Below, piece after piece: positions 8,706-16,777 of a stretch of DNA of 64,000 nt. The position numbers and the translations under genes were made by a program. Position 1 is the stretch's first letter, and the number at the start of each line of letters is the position of its first letter. A model generated the notes under the pieces. That model had not been told where the DNA came from. It ran no database searches and saw only the letters and a list, made by a program, of their open reading frames with translations. The DNA is from Sphingobacterium sp. GVS05A. Lineage in GTDB: Bacteria > Bacteroidota > Bacteroidia > Sphingobacteriales > Sphingobacteriaceae. The stretch lies in contig NZ_JAHXYR010000008.1 of NCBI RefSeq assembly GCF_019969845.1, positions 62,001 to 126,000 of the forward strand. Direction: 5' to 3'.

Positions 8706-9805
8706 CAACTGTAGTATTTTATAGGATTTGTATCTATTTCTGTTGTTAAGGTTGCAAAGTTAGGAAATTTTTTCGTAATAATGTCGTACAATAATTCTTG
8801 CGTAAATTGTTCGCTCTCAAAATGTCCCGTATCCGCGATGACAATTTCACCCTCGGCATCGAAAAATTCATGGTATTTATAATCAGCTGTCACAAAAAAA
8901 TCAGCGCCAGATCGCTTTGCTGCACCTAACAAAAAACCTCCCGCGCCACCACAGACGGCAACTCTACTGACTTTTCTGCCAAGAAGTGCTGTATGGCGAA
9001 TAACGTTTAGTTTAAGATTTTCCTTCAAATAAGCTAAAAAATCCCGTTCGTCCATGGGCTCGGGTAAATTACCGATCATCCCAGCTCCAATCTCCACTGT
9101 TGTATTCTGCAAATCGAAAAGATCATAAGCCACCTCTTCGTAAGGATGTGCTTCATAAAGTGCCAAAAGCAGCTTTCTTTCTATTGAACGTGTATAGATC
9201 ACCTCGATCCGCGTTTCTTCGACACGTTCCTGTGTTCCTATTTCACCAATAGTAGGTTCGGATCCCGCCAAAGGTCTGAAACTTCCATATCCCGCAGTAT
9301 TAAAACTACATTGATCATAATGTTTCCCAATTTGACCCGCTCCAGCATCAAACAATGCTGTCCTGACTTCTTCTACATGACTCCTTGGCACAAACACCAC
9401 CATCTTGCGCAATACATTTGGTTTCGATTCCAATATCGCCTGATTAACCAATCCAAGTTTATCTGCTATCTTTGAATTGACCCCGCCAGTGATATTATCC
9501 AGATTGGTATGTATCGCATATAGCGCAATCTTATTCTCAATAGCTTTTATGACAGTGCGTTCCACATAATTCTTTCCATTGAACTTTTTTAAGCCTTTGA
9601 AAACAATAGGATGATGTGAAATAATTAAATTGCATCCTTTTTCGATCGCCTCCTGTACAACTTCCTCCGTACAATCCAACGAAATTAATACTTTGGTAAT
9701 CTCCTGATTTGCATCGCCTACGATAAGTCCGGCATTATCATAAGATTCCTGAAAATCCAATGGAGCCAGCTGCTCCAGATATTGAATAACTGCTTTAATT
9801 TTCAT
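8705..9805 (-). CDS. Nif3-like dinuclear metal centre hexameric protein
   Basis: A 366-residue protein of the Nif3/YbgI (DUF34) family. The N-terminal part includes LISLDCTEEVVQEAIEKGCN and LIISHHPIVFKGLKKF, and the C-terminal part has FVTADYKYHEFFDA and VIADTGHFESEQF. The HH, D and H-x-x-xE residues are those expected to hold the two metal ions. A PII-like insert domain occupies about residues 130-230, giving the longer three-part form of the family. Some members act as GTP cyclohydrolase-like or cofactor-repair enzymes, but the function is not settled. It overlaps both the gene before and the gene after it. Confidence 0.92.
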   Translation of the reverse strand: MKIKAVIQYLEQLAPLDFQESYDNAGLIVGDANQEITKVLISLDCTEEVVQEAIEKGCNLIISHHPIVFKGLKKFNGKNYVERTVIKAIENKIALYAIHTNLDNITGGVNSKIADKLGLVNQAILESKPNVLRKMVVFVPRSHVEEVRTALFDAGAGQIGKHYDQCSFNTAGYGSFRPLAGSEPTIGEIGTQERVEETRIEVIYTRSIERKLLLALYEAHPYEEVAYDLFDLQNTTVEIGAGMIGNLPEPMDERDFLAYLKENLKLNVIRHTALLGRKVSRVAVCGGAGGFLLGAAKRSGADFFVTADYKYHEFFDAEGEIVIADTGHFESEQFTQELLYDIITKKFPNFATLTTEIDTNPIKYYS

Positions 9806-10280
9806 CGTTTATAATCACCTCCTTTTCTCTAAATTTATCGTGTTCTTCTAAAATTCTACGGTTCGCGCTAATGTTGAACCAATAGTTAGCCAATGTGACA
9901 AAGTGCAAAATGACCAATACCCCTGAAATAGAAATAGGTAACGGGATATTTGTCGCCAAATAAATCCATGCGTATAACGATCCTTTCCGAAAGGTAGGGT
10001 TTTCCTCTACAGCTATCTTACGGTCATAGAACTCATTGATGAGGGAATCTCTCAGGCGGGAAGCGACCTGAAAATTCCAATAAATATTGATTAATGGAAT
10101 CGCAACCAACCAAGATTGATTAGGTGTCATCAATCTATTTTCCACTGCGATCAAGTTTAAAGTTCTGCGAATAGTATTCGCAAATAACAACCAAATAATA
10201 ATCCGTATCGCTACTAGACCTAAGATTGTATAGAGTACTTCGGGCTTATTTAATTCTTTTACTAATTCTTCCTGCGTCAT
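9795..10280 (-). CDS. Small polytopic membrane protein, function unknown
   Basis: A 161-residue protein with hydrophobic segments near residues 15-35, 65-75 and 110-135. A WLVAIPLINIYWNFQVASRL segment resembles that of DUF4328-like membrane proteins, but I am not sure of the family. Charged stretches occur between the segments and at the C-terminus (EEHDKFREKEVI). Its last 11 bases overlap the start of the Nif3-family gene, so the two are likely translated from one transcript. No enzymatic motif is visible. Confidence 0.65.
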   Translation of the reverse strand: MTQEELVKELNKPEVLYTILGLVAIRIIIWLLFANTIRRTLNLIAVENRLMTPNQSWLVAIPLINIYWNFQVASRLRDSLINEFYDRKIAVEENPTFRKGSLYAWIYLATNIPLPISISGVLVILHFVTLANYWFNISANRRILEEHDKFREKEVIINDEN

Positions 10281-10299
10281 TGAAATATCTTGCTCTTTT

Positions 10300-11055
10300 T
10301 TATTTTTCTTGTGATAACAAATCTACTAATTCTTTCAGCTTCTTTATTTGCGGATTATGATCTCCGATCAATTCAACGGTTTTAAAATGACGTTGTTTAG
10401 CTTTCGCGTAAAATGGATAAAAGTCATCTTTTTCCATTGCCTTACCTTCTTCGTATGTCAAGATATAAGTAGCGGGAATTCTCTCCCTTTCTGGGTTTCT
10501 TAAACTGATTTTATCAGTCATCGTTTTCAAAGGGTGGGGGACGTCCCGCGGAAACTTACTTTCGTCTTTTACCCAAAATGGAATAATAAAACCTTCCTTC
10601 TCAAATTTCAAAAGACCATTGTCCCCAGGCTTTACCATCAAGCTCAAGACTGATTCCTGATTATCGGGAAGGATGGCATCTAAATATACCATTTTTTTTA
10701 TTCTATCCGGAAGACTGTCTGCTACCCCCGTTATTATCATTCCACCATAGCTGTGTCCAACCAATACAATATCTCGAAGATCTTCAAATAATATCGTATT
10801 GACAACATCGTTGATGTGGGTCTGTAAACGAATAGAAGTATCCGCTAAATGATAACGCTCTCCCAAACCAGTTAGGGTAGGACGATATACTTTATGTCCT
10901 TCTTTTTCTAATTCATTTGCTGTCTTTTTAAATTGCCAGGCGCCACCCCAGGCTCCATGCACAATAACATAAGTAGTTTGCTGTGCATAAGTAGATTTTA
11001 AGCCTACAGCTAATGAAAAAAACAATATAAAATAACCTAATTTATTAAATTTCAT
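10300..11055 (-). CDS. Secreted alpha/beta hydrolase
   Basis: The ATG at 11055 (MKFNKLGYFILFF) is preferred over an upstream TTG because it begins a clean signal peptide ending near TYAQ. The mature protein has the alpha/beta-hydrolase layout: oxyanion-hole motif VHGAWGGAWQF at about residue 32, nucleophile elbow GHSYGG near residue 105 (Ser), the YLDAILPD segment that often carries the acid, and a C-terminal GDHNP with the likely catalytic His. The HGAWGGAW start resembles salicylate-esterase and hydroxynitrile-lyase-type hydrolases. The substrate is unknown. It lies 20 bp upstream of the membrane-protein gene and may be the first gene of that run. Confidence 0.85.
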   Translation of the reverse strand: MKFNKLGYFILFFSLAVGLKSTYAQQTTYVIVHGAWGGAWQFKKTANELEKEGHKVYRPTLTGLGERYHLADTSIRLQTHINDVVNTILFEDLRDIVLVGHSYGGMIITGVADSLPDRIKKMVYLDAILPDNQESVLSLMVKPGDNGLLKFEKEGFIIPFWVKDESKFPRDVPHPLKTMTDKISLRNPERERIPATYILTYEEGKAMEKDDFYPFYAKAKQRHFKTVELIGDHNPQIKKLKELVDLLSQEK

Positions 11056-11272
11056 TGCATTATGTTTAGTCAAATTAACACGTCACTCCTCCTAAATCTA
11101 TTCAACAATTTCCTATGTTCCAATAAGCATTTTCCATTTTGCAGTCAAAAACTATGTATGTGAGTAATTACTCATAAAACTACACCTGGCTTTATCCTTG
11201 TTTAAAGATAGATTTCATATTAAAACTGTCCCAACAGATAAAGCAGGGTAGGGGAGAACTCGACAAAACTTG

Positions 11273-11983
11273 TTAGACATACAACAAAAATATTGTTGGT
11301 TTTTTATGGTAATCCTCTTTCTGTTTTTTCCATTCAGCAATGGTTAGACTCTTTATAGACTCGTCAGCAGAAGTGACATTACAGGCTACACAAAGCTGTG
11401 TATTGGATTTACAGTTTTTTAGAATATCTTCGAGAAGATGGTTGTTTCGAAAAGGTGTTTCAATAAATATCTGAGTTTGCTTCTCGCGCATAGATTGTAG
11501 CTCCAGATCTTTGATTTTCTTTGCTCGCTCATTTTTATCAATAGGCAAATAGCCATGGAAAGCAAACTTCTGTCCACTAAATCCTGAAGCCATAAGTGCT
11601 AAAAGGATGGAACTGGGACCAACCAACGGTACCACTTTTATCCCAAGCTGATGAGCGCGAGCAACCACAGAAGCACCGGGATCCGCTACTCCCGGACAGC
11701 CGGCCTCCGACATCAATCCTACGTTTTTTCCTTGCTTCAAGCCATCGAAAAAATCATTGATATTTCCCTTGTCGCGCGCATGTTTACCATAATCATGTAT
11801 AGTCAATTCACTTTGAGGAATTTTTAATCCAGCCAGTTTGAGAAACTTTCTCGCCGTCTTTTCATTTTCCACGATATATTCGTCCAATGCATTGATTGTC
11901 TCAACCAAATAAGGAGTAAAAGATTGGAATGCAGCATCATCGCTCAAAGGAACGGGAATTAAATATAATATACCTTTTGCCAT
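11273..11983 (-). CDS. RsmI-like SAM-dependent methyltransferase (tetrapyrrole methylase fold)
   Basis: A 236-residue protein of the tetrapyrrole methylase superfamily, close to RsmI, which 2'-O-methylates C1402 of 16S rRNA. I use the ATG at 11983 (MAKGILYLIPVPLSDD) rather than the upstream TTG. The motifs are LMSEAGCPGVADPGASVVARA near residue 95 and PLVGPSSILLALMASGFSGQKFAFHGYLP near residue 120, both of which belong to the SAM pocket of RsmI relatives, plus IFIETPFRN. The N-terminus differs from classical RsmI, as in a shorter Bacteroidota version, so the rRNA target is inferred. Confidence 0.82.
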   Translation of the reverse strand: MAKGILYLIPVPLSDDAAFQSFTPYLVETINALDEYIVENEKTARKFLKLAGLKIPQSELTIHDYGKHARDKGNINDFFDGLKQGKNVGLMSEAGCPGVADPGASVVARAHQLGIKVVPLVGPSSILLALMASGFSGQKFAFHGYLPIDKNERAKKIKDLELQSMREKQTQIFIETPFRNNHLLEDILKNCKSNTQLCVACNVTSADESIKSLTIAEWKKQKEDYHKKPTIFLLYV

Positions 11984-12131
11984 ATACAAACCTACTAATT
12001 AACGACCATTTGGCTATAGTAATTTTAAACTTAGCATAATTTAACCTTTAAAAATGATTAAGTTTGCGAATTTTAAACTCATTATTAGTATTTTAGCATA
12101 AGTATTTGTTGCAACAATAAACATCATCCAA

Positions 12132-12518
12132 ATGATCACACAAATTACAGAAGGCGTAAAAATCTCGGTTGAAACCATCTATCAATCGGAGTATTCTAAT
12201 CCCGACCGTGAACATTTTATGTTTGCTTATCACATTAGCATAGAAAATTTGAGCGATTACACGGTACAATTGATCAGTCGTTACTGGAAAATATTTGATG
12301 CAAAAGGCGACTATAGGGAAGTGTCGGGAGAAGGTGTTGTAGGTGAGCAGCCTGTTATCGAACCGGGCCAGGTACATCAATATACTTCGGGATGTAATCT
12401 CAACAGTGAATTTGGTTTCATGGAAGGTCATTACAATATGATCCGTTCTTTGGATAATAGCAGTTTCCAGGTTGAAATACCACGTTTCAATCTGATTGCG
12501 GATTATGCGTTGAATTAA
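12132..12518 (+). CDS. apaG: ApaG protein
   Basis: A 128-residue protein of the ApaG family, with a fibronectin-III-like beta fold. It shows YHISIENLSDYTVQLISRYW and the hallmark GEGVVGEQPVIEPGQVHQYTSG, plus a MEGHYNM segment. Genetic work in enterobacteria tied ApaG to cobalt and magnesium efflux and to diadenosine tetraphosphate metabolism, but its biochemistry is unclear. The start ATG lies about 130 bp from the divergent RsmI-like gene. No terminator is visible after it; the next 363 bp hold the leader of the ABC-F gene. Confidence 0.93.
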   Translation: MITQITEGVKISVETIYQSEYSNPDREHFMFAYHISIENLSDYTVQLISRYWKIFDAKGDYREVSGEGVVGEQPVIEPGQVHQYTSGCNLNSEFGFMEGHYNMIRSLDNSSFQVEIPRFNLIADYALN

Positions 12519-12596
12519 ATTTATCAAGGTAATATCATTATTGCCGATTTATCACACAACGAAGCTTTTTTCGCATCGAATAAGAAACTATTTCTT

Positions 12597-12604
12597 TATT
12601 TTTG
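12597..12604 (+). promoter_or_regulatory. Putative -7 promoter box upstream of the ABC-F gene
   Basis: TATTTTTG fits the Bacteroidota -7 consensus TAnnTTTG exactly. No clear -33 TTTG is seen at the usual distance, so the call is tentative. If used, the transcript would carry a leader of about 270 nt before the ABC-F start at 12882. Confidence 0.4.
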
Positions 12605-12636
12605 CGTGCATTCTAAATCAACTTGTTACTGAGATT

Positions 12637-12672
12637 ATGCTGAACAGGATCATTTTGTTCCTCAGCCCATAG
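12637..12672 (+). CDS. Possible 11-codon leader peptide before the ABC-F gene
   Basis: A short frame reads MLNRIILFLSP and then TAG. It lies between a -7-like box and a stem-loop upstream of the ABC-F ATPase gene, an arrangement reminiscent of ribosome-mediated attenuation. The ribosome-binding sequence in front of it is weak, and short frames of this size arise by chance. I record it as a candidate only. Confidence 0.2.
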   Translation: MLNRIILFLSP

Positions 12673-12751
12673 TTAAACATAGCATAGAAAGCCATCCATT
12701 AGATTTAATTAGTCAGCAATCAAAAAAGATTATTGATTCAATATATAAATA

Positions 12752-12793
12752 ATTGAAAATCAAAAATAATAATATAATTACTTGATTTTCAAT
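12752..12793 (+). promoter_or_regulatory. 12-bp perfect inverted repeat in the ABC-F leader
   Basis: ATTGAAAATCAA at 12752-12763 is repeated inverted at 12782-12793 around an 18-nt A/T loop. It is not followed by a T-run, so it is not an ordinary terminator for the plus strand. It sits 88 bp before the ABC-F start, where it could act in the mRNA leader or as an operator. Confidence 0.5.
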
Positions 12794-12881
12794 ACATTAA
12801 AAAAACCATCAGGGGTAATAAATTCTTGAATGGAATTTTATTGTATTAAAATGACTAAAATTAATTTTTGGGTGATATAAC

Positions 12882-14747
12882 GTGAGTATTTTAGCTACAG
12901 AACAAGTAAGCCATTCCTTCCATGATAGGTGGCTTTTTAGAGATTTACACTTCGGACTCCAAAAAGGAGAGCGGGTGGCTTTGGTCGGAATAAATGGTAC
13001 AGGCAAATCAACATTGCTTTCTATTTTAGCAGATCGTACCTTGCCAACATCAGGAAAAGTTGTCAAAGAAAAGGGTATAAAAATAGGCTTTCTCGAACAA
13101 GATCCTGATTTCACAGGATTAAAATCAATCAATGATTTTATATATAGTGCAGATAACGATCAGCAACGTCTAATCAGGGAATATGAAGAACTTCTTGAAA
13201 GTACTGATATTGATCAAAAAAAATTAGAAGATCTTACTGAAAAAATAAGTTCATTGAATGCTTGGGAATATGAGCATAATATAAAGACGATTTTAAATCG
13301 TTTAAATATTATGGACTTTCAGCAGGACATAAAAAGTCTCTCTGGGGGACAACGTAAACGACTCGCACTGGCCAAACTTTTGATAGACGAGCCGGATGTA
13401 TATATCCTGGATGAGCCAACCAACCACTTGGATATAGAAACCATTGAATGGTTAGAAAAGTTGCTGACCACTGGCAGCAAGACGGTACTTTTAGTTACAC
13501 ACGACCGCTACTTCCTTGATAATATATGTACAGAAATCAGAGAACTGGATAGGGGTAATCTTTACATTTATAAAGGTAACTATTCCTATTTTTTGGAGAA
13601 GAAGTCGGATCGAGAAACTATCGATGCAGTCATGGTCGAGAAGAGCAGAAATCTACTTCGCAAGGAATTGGAATGGATGCGGCGTCAACCTCAGGCAAGA
13701 GGTACCAAATCTAAATCCCGCATCGAAGCTTTCTACGATCTAGAAGAAAAATCCAAATCAATAAAAGGAAATGACTCTGTTCAGCTTAGTGTAAAAGTAA
13801 GTAGACAGGGTTCTAAAATTCTCGAACTGGAACATGTATCCAAGCATTATGGAGCGAAAGAAATCGTAACAGATTTTTCTTACACATTCAAAAAAGGCGA
13901 CCGTATAGGTCTAGCGGGAAAAAACGGAACTGGTAAATCAACCTTTTTAAATCTTATCACAAAAGAAGAAAATCCAGATGCCGGAACTATAGCAGTAGGA
14001 GAGACTACAGTATATGGGTACTATAAACAAGGAGGACTTGAAGTAAATGAAAATGATCGTGTACTTGATGTTGTAAAAAATATTGCTGATTATATTGAGA
14101 TGGCAAATGGAGAAGTGATTACAGCATCTCAATTACTCACACACTTTTTGTTTCCTCCAGAGAAGCAATTTGGTTTTGTCAACAAACTTAGTGGTGGGGA
14201 AAGAAAGCGTCTTCAATTGATGCGGGTATTAATGAAGAATCCTAATTTCCTTATACTAGATGAGCCATCCAATGACCTGGACATTGATACATTAAATGTA
14301 CTGGAAGATTTCCTTGATAATTATAGGGGCGTACTTATATTGGTGTCCCATGATAGATATCTATTGGATAAGTTGACAGATCAACTTTTCATATTTGAGG
14401 GAACAGGTAAGATCCGTATCTATAATGGAAACTATGCCGACTTTAAATCAGAACAAGACGAAATCCAAAAATTAGAAAAGGAAAAGCAAAAGAAAAATAG
14501 CCAAGACAAAGCTAAACCCGAGGTAAAAGAGGAAAAGAAAAAGCTCTCTTACAAGGATCAACTTGAATACAATAAACTGGAAACAGAAATAGAAAATCTC
14601 GAACTACAGGTAAAGGCAAAGACTGAAGAATTAATTCAATTAACAGATCATGTCAAGCTTTCAACATTAGCAGAGGAGATCAAAACTATGCAAGAACAGA
14701 TAGACCAAAAATCTGAACGATGGTTATATCTTGCAGATTTTATGTAA
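12882..14747 (+). CDS. ABC-F family ATPase (Uup-like)
   Basis: A 621-residue soluble protein with two ABC ATPase domains and no membrane segments, as in ABC-F translation factors. Walker A motifs are GINGTGKSTL (about residue 45) and GKNGTGKST (about 348). ABC signatures are LSGGQRKRLALAK and LSGGERKRLQLMR, and Walker B segments are VYILDEPTNHLDI and FLILDEPSNDLDI. A C-terminal Lys/Glu-rich coiled coil (about 530-621) resembles that of Uup. ABC-F proteins act at the ribosomal E site; Uup also affects transposon excision and ribosome assembly. The start is GTG, and a 363-bp untranslated region precedes it. Confidence 0.92.
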   Translation: MSILATEQVSHSFHDRWLFRDLHFGLQKGERVALVGINGTGKSTLLSILADRTLPTSGKVVKEKGIKIGFLEQDPDFTGLKSINDFIYSADNDQQRLIREYEELLESTDIDQKKLEDLTEKISSLNAWEYEHNIKTILNRLNIMDFQQDIKSLSGGQRKRLALAKLLIDEPDVYILDEPTNHLDIETIEWLEKLLTTGSKTVLLVTHDRYFLDNICTEIRELDRGNLYIYKGNYSYFLEKKSDRETIDAVMVEKSRNLLRKELEWMRRQPQARGTKSKSRIEAFYDLEEKSKSIKGNDSVQLSVKVSRQGSKILELEHVSKHYGAKEIVTDFSYTFKKGDRIGLAGKNGTGKSTFLNLITKEENPDAGTIAVGETTVYGYYKQGGLEVNENDRVLDVVKNIADYIEMANGEVITASQLLTHFLFPPEKQFGFVNKLSGGERKRLQLMRVLMKNPNFLILDEPSNDLDIDTLNVLEDFLDNYRGVLILVSHDRYLLDKLTDQLFIFEGTGKIRIYNGNYADFKSEQDEIQKLEKEKQKKNSQDKAKPEVKEEKKKLSYKDQLEYNKLETEIENLELQVKAKTEELIQLTDHVKLSTLAEEIKTMQEQIDQKSERWLYLADFM

Positions 14748-14759
14748 AATTTTCTATCG

Positions 14760-14775
14760 GGTTTCACGTGGAACG
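14760..14775. promoter_or_regulatory. parS: parS-like centromere site 1
   Basis: A near-palindromic 16-mer with core GTTTCACGTGGAAC lies 12 bp after the ABC-F stop. Read on the minus strand it matches 14 of 16 bases of TGTTCCACGTGAAACA, a known form of the ParB/Spo0J-binding parS site. It is one of a pair 54 bp apart in front of mnmG. Confidence 0.8.
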
Positions 14776-14813
14776 TAGATAAAAGAGTAAATTTGTAAAT
14801 AAATAAAAAGCCA

Positions 14814-14829
14814 CGTTTCACGTGGAACA
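14814..14829. promoter_or_regulatory. parS: parS-like centromere site 2
   Basis: The second 16-mer, with the same 14-base core GTTTCACGTGGAAC, ends 11 bp before the mnmG ATG. On the minus strand it matches 15 of 16 bases of TGTTCCACGTGAAACA. Its place so near the gene start means that ParB binding could also affect mnmG transcription. Confidence 0.85.
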
Positions 14830-14840
14830 AGGATATAGAG

Positions 14841-16700
14841 ATGTTTAAAAAATACAATGTAATTGTAGTAGGTGCAGGACATGCCGGATGTGAAGCAGCA
14901 GCAGCAGCAGCCAATCTGGGTTCTTCCACTTTGCTTATTACAATGAATATGGGTGTGATAGCTCAAATGAGTTGCAACCCCGCTATAGGTGGTGTAGCCA
15001 AAGGACAAATCGTAAGAGAAATAGATGCGATGGGAGGATACACAGGTATCATTGCAGATAAATCAACGATTCAATTCCGCATGCTTAATCTTTCAAAAGG
15101 CCCAGCGATGTGGAGTCCACGTACACAAAATGATCGGATGCGATTTGCAGAGGAGTGGAGATTACAATTAGAATCTTTGCCGAATCTAGATATGTGGCAA
15201 GACACCGTCAAAGAGGTAATCGTTAAAAACGGAAAGGCATGTGGAGTCATCACTTCTATGGGAATAAAAATTGAATCGGATGCTGTTGTCCTAACAAACG
15301 GAACATTCTTAAATGGCCTAATCCATATCGGTGATAAAAAATTTGGAGGCGGTAGAACAGGAGAGAAGGCTGCTACAGGATTAACCGAACAGCTCGTTTC
15401 ACTGGGCTTCGAATCAGGTAGAATGAAAACCGGTACCCCACCAAGAATTGATGGCCGCAGTCTAAACTATGGTCTCATGGAAGAACAATGGGGTGATGAA
15501 AAGAAAGGACGATTCTCCTATACAGATGTAGAGATGCCGACAGAACAACGCTGTTGCTGGATTACATATACCAACGATAAGGTACATGAAATGCTTCGTA
15601 CAGGGTTCGAAAAATCGCCTATGTTTACTGGACGAATTAAGGGATTAGGTCCTCGTTATTGTCCCTCGATAGAGGACAAGATCAATCGCTTTGCGGAGCG
15701 TGAGCGACACCAGATTTTTGTGGAACCGGAGGGATTCAAAACAGTGGAAATTTATGTAAACGGATTCTCCACATCACTTCCAGAAGATGTACAATTAAAA
15801 GCGCTACAACTTATACCCGGATTTGAAAATGCAAAGATGTACCGTCCGGGATATGCGATAGAGTATGACTACTTTCCACCAATGCAGCTCGATCTAACAT
15901 TGGAAACCCAGTTGGTAAAACATCTATTTTTTGCTGGGCAGATCAATGGTACTACGGGGTATGAAGAAGCTGCAGCACAAGGATTCCTTGCTGGTATAAA
16001 CGCTCACCAACGTATCAATGATGACAAAGAACTTATTCTAAAAAGATCCGAATCTTATATTGGTGTATTAGTAGATGACCTTGTCACAAAAGGAACAGAG
16101 GAACCGTACCGCATGTTTACTTCGAGAGCAGAGCACCGTTTACTGCTGCGTCAGGATAACGCCGATATCCGTCTTACACCACTAGCCTATAAACTAGGAT
16201 TAGTTGGAGAGGAGAGACTAAAGAAAGTGCAAGATAAAATAGATAACTCCAATAACATCATTGAATATCTCAAACAGAATTCAACGAATCTTGAAAAGAT
16301 GAATACGGTATTGGCAGAAGTTGGATCCAGTGCACTTGCTCAAAAAACACGTTTAAGTAATGTACTAGCCAGGCCACAGGTCAGCATACAAGATATCGTC
16401 AAAGGCGATGAAGCCTTTGCTCAATATGTTTCTCAATTTGATAATGAAACAATAGAGCAGGCAGAAATTAACATGAAATACGAGAGCTATTTCGAAAAAG
16501 AAATAGAAATAGTCAATCGCATGAAGAAGATGGAAGATAGAGAAATTAATCCTGATTTCGATTATAGTTTACTAACTTCACTGTCAATTGAAGCAAGACA
16601 AAAATTAGCGAAGGTAAAACCCAGAACATTAGGCCAAGCTTCCCGAATTTCGGGTGTATCACCATCAGATATCAGTGTTTTGATGGTACACATGAGTTAA
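14841..16700 (+). CDS. mnmG: tRNA uridine-5-carboxymethylaminomethyl modification enzyme MnmG (GidA)
   Basis: MnmG, with MnmE, installs the cmnm5 group at U34 of several tRNAs using FAD and methylene-tetrahydrofolate. The 619-residue length is normal. The FAD-binding start VVGAGHAGCEAAAAAA is present, with five GCA codons in a row at 14895-14909. Further motifs are SCNPAIGGVAKGQIVREIDAMGG, RMKTGTPPRIDGRSL, YCPSIEDKI and the C-terminal LGQASRISGVSPSDISVLMVH. The gene is often near oriC in bacteria, consistent with the two parS-like sites directly before it and the putative origin 4 kb downstream. Confidence 0.97.
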   Translation: MFKKYNVIVVGAGHAGCEAAAAAANLGSSTLLITMNMGVIAQMSCNPAIGGVAKGQIVREIDAMGGYTGIIADKSTIQFRMLNLSKGPAMWSPRTQNDRMRFAEEWRLQLESLPNLDMWQDTVKEVIVKNGKACGVITSMGIKIESDAVVLTNGTFLNGLIHIGDKKFGGGRTGEKAATGLTEQLVSLGFESGRMKTGTPPRIDGRSLNYGLMEEQWGDEKKGRFSYTDVEMPTEQRCCWITYTNDKVHEMLRTGFEKSPMFTGRIKGLGPRYCPSIEDKINRFAERERHQIFVEPEGFKTVEIYVNGFSTSLPEDVQLKALQLIPGFENAKMYRPGYAIEYDYFPPMQLDLTLETQLVKHLFFAGQINGTTGYEEAAAQGFLAGINAHQRINDDKELILKRSESYIGVLVDDLVTKGTEEPYRMFTSRAEHRLLLRQDNADIRLTPLAYKLGLVGEERLKKVQDKIDNSNNIIEYLKQNSTNLEKMNTVLAEVGSSALAQKTRLSNVLARPQVSIQDIVKGDEAFAQYVSQFDNETIEQAEINMKYESYFEKEIEIVNRMKKMEDREINPDFDYSLLTSLSIEARQKLAKVKPRTLGQASRISGVSPSDISVLMVHMS

Positions 16701-16777
16701 TTAATTGATTTACAGGTGATTATAAATAAAAATAAACAAGCTTAAAATAAGCGATTTAAGACAATATTCTATTTTTT

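Noticed and set aside
12093..12527. A 144-codon minus-strand frame over apaG
   Set aside because: It lies antisense to a clear ApaG gene and has no family features.
14895..14909. Run of five GCA codons in mnmG as a phase-variable repeat
   Set aside because: It is a trinucleotide repeat in the conserved FAD-binding start, so changes would not shift the frame, and the Ala-rich helix is normal for the family.
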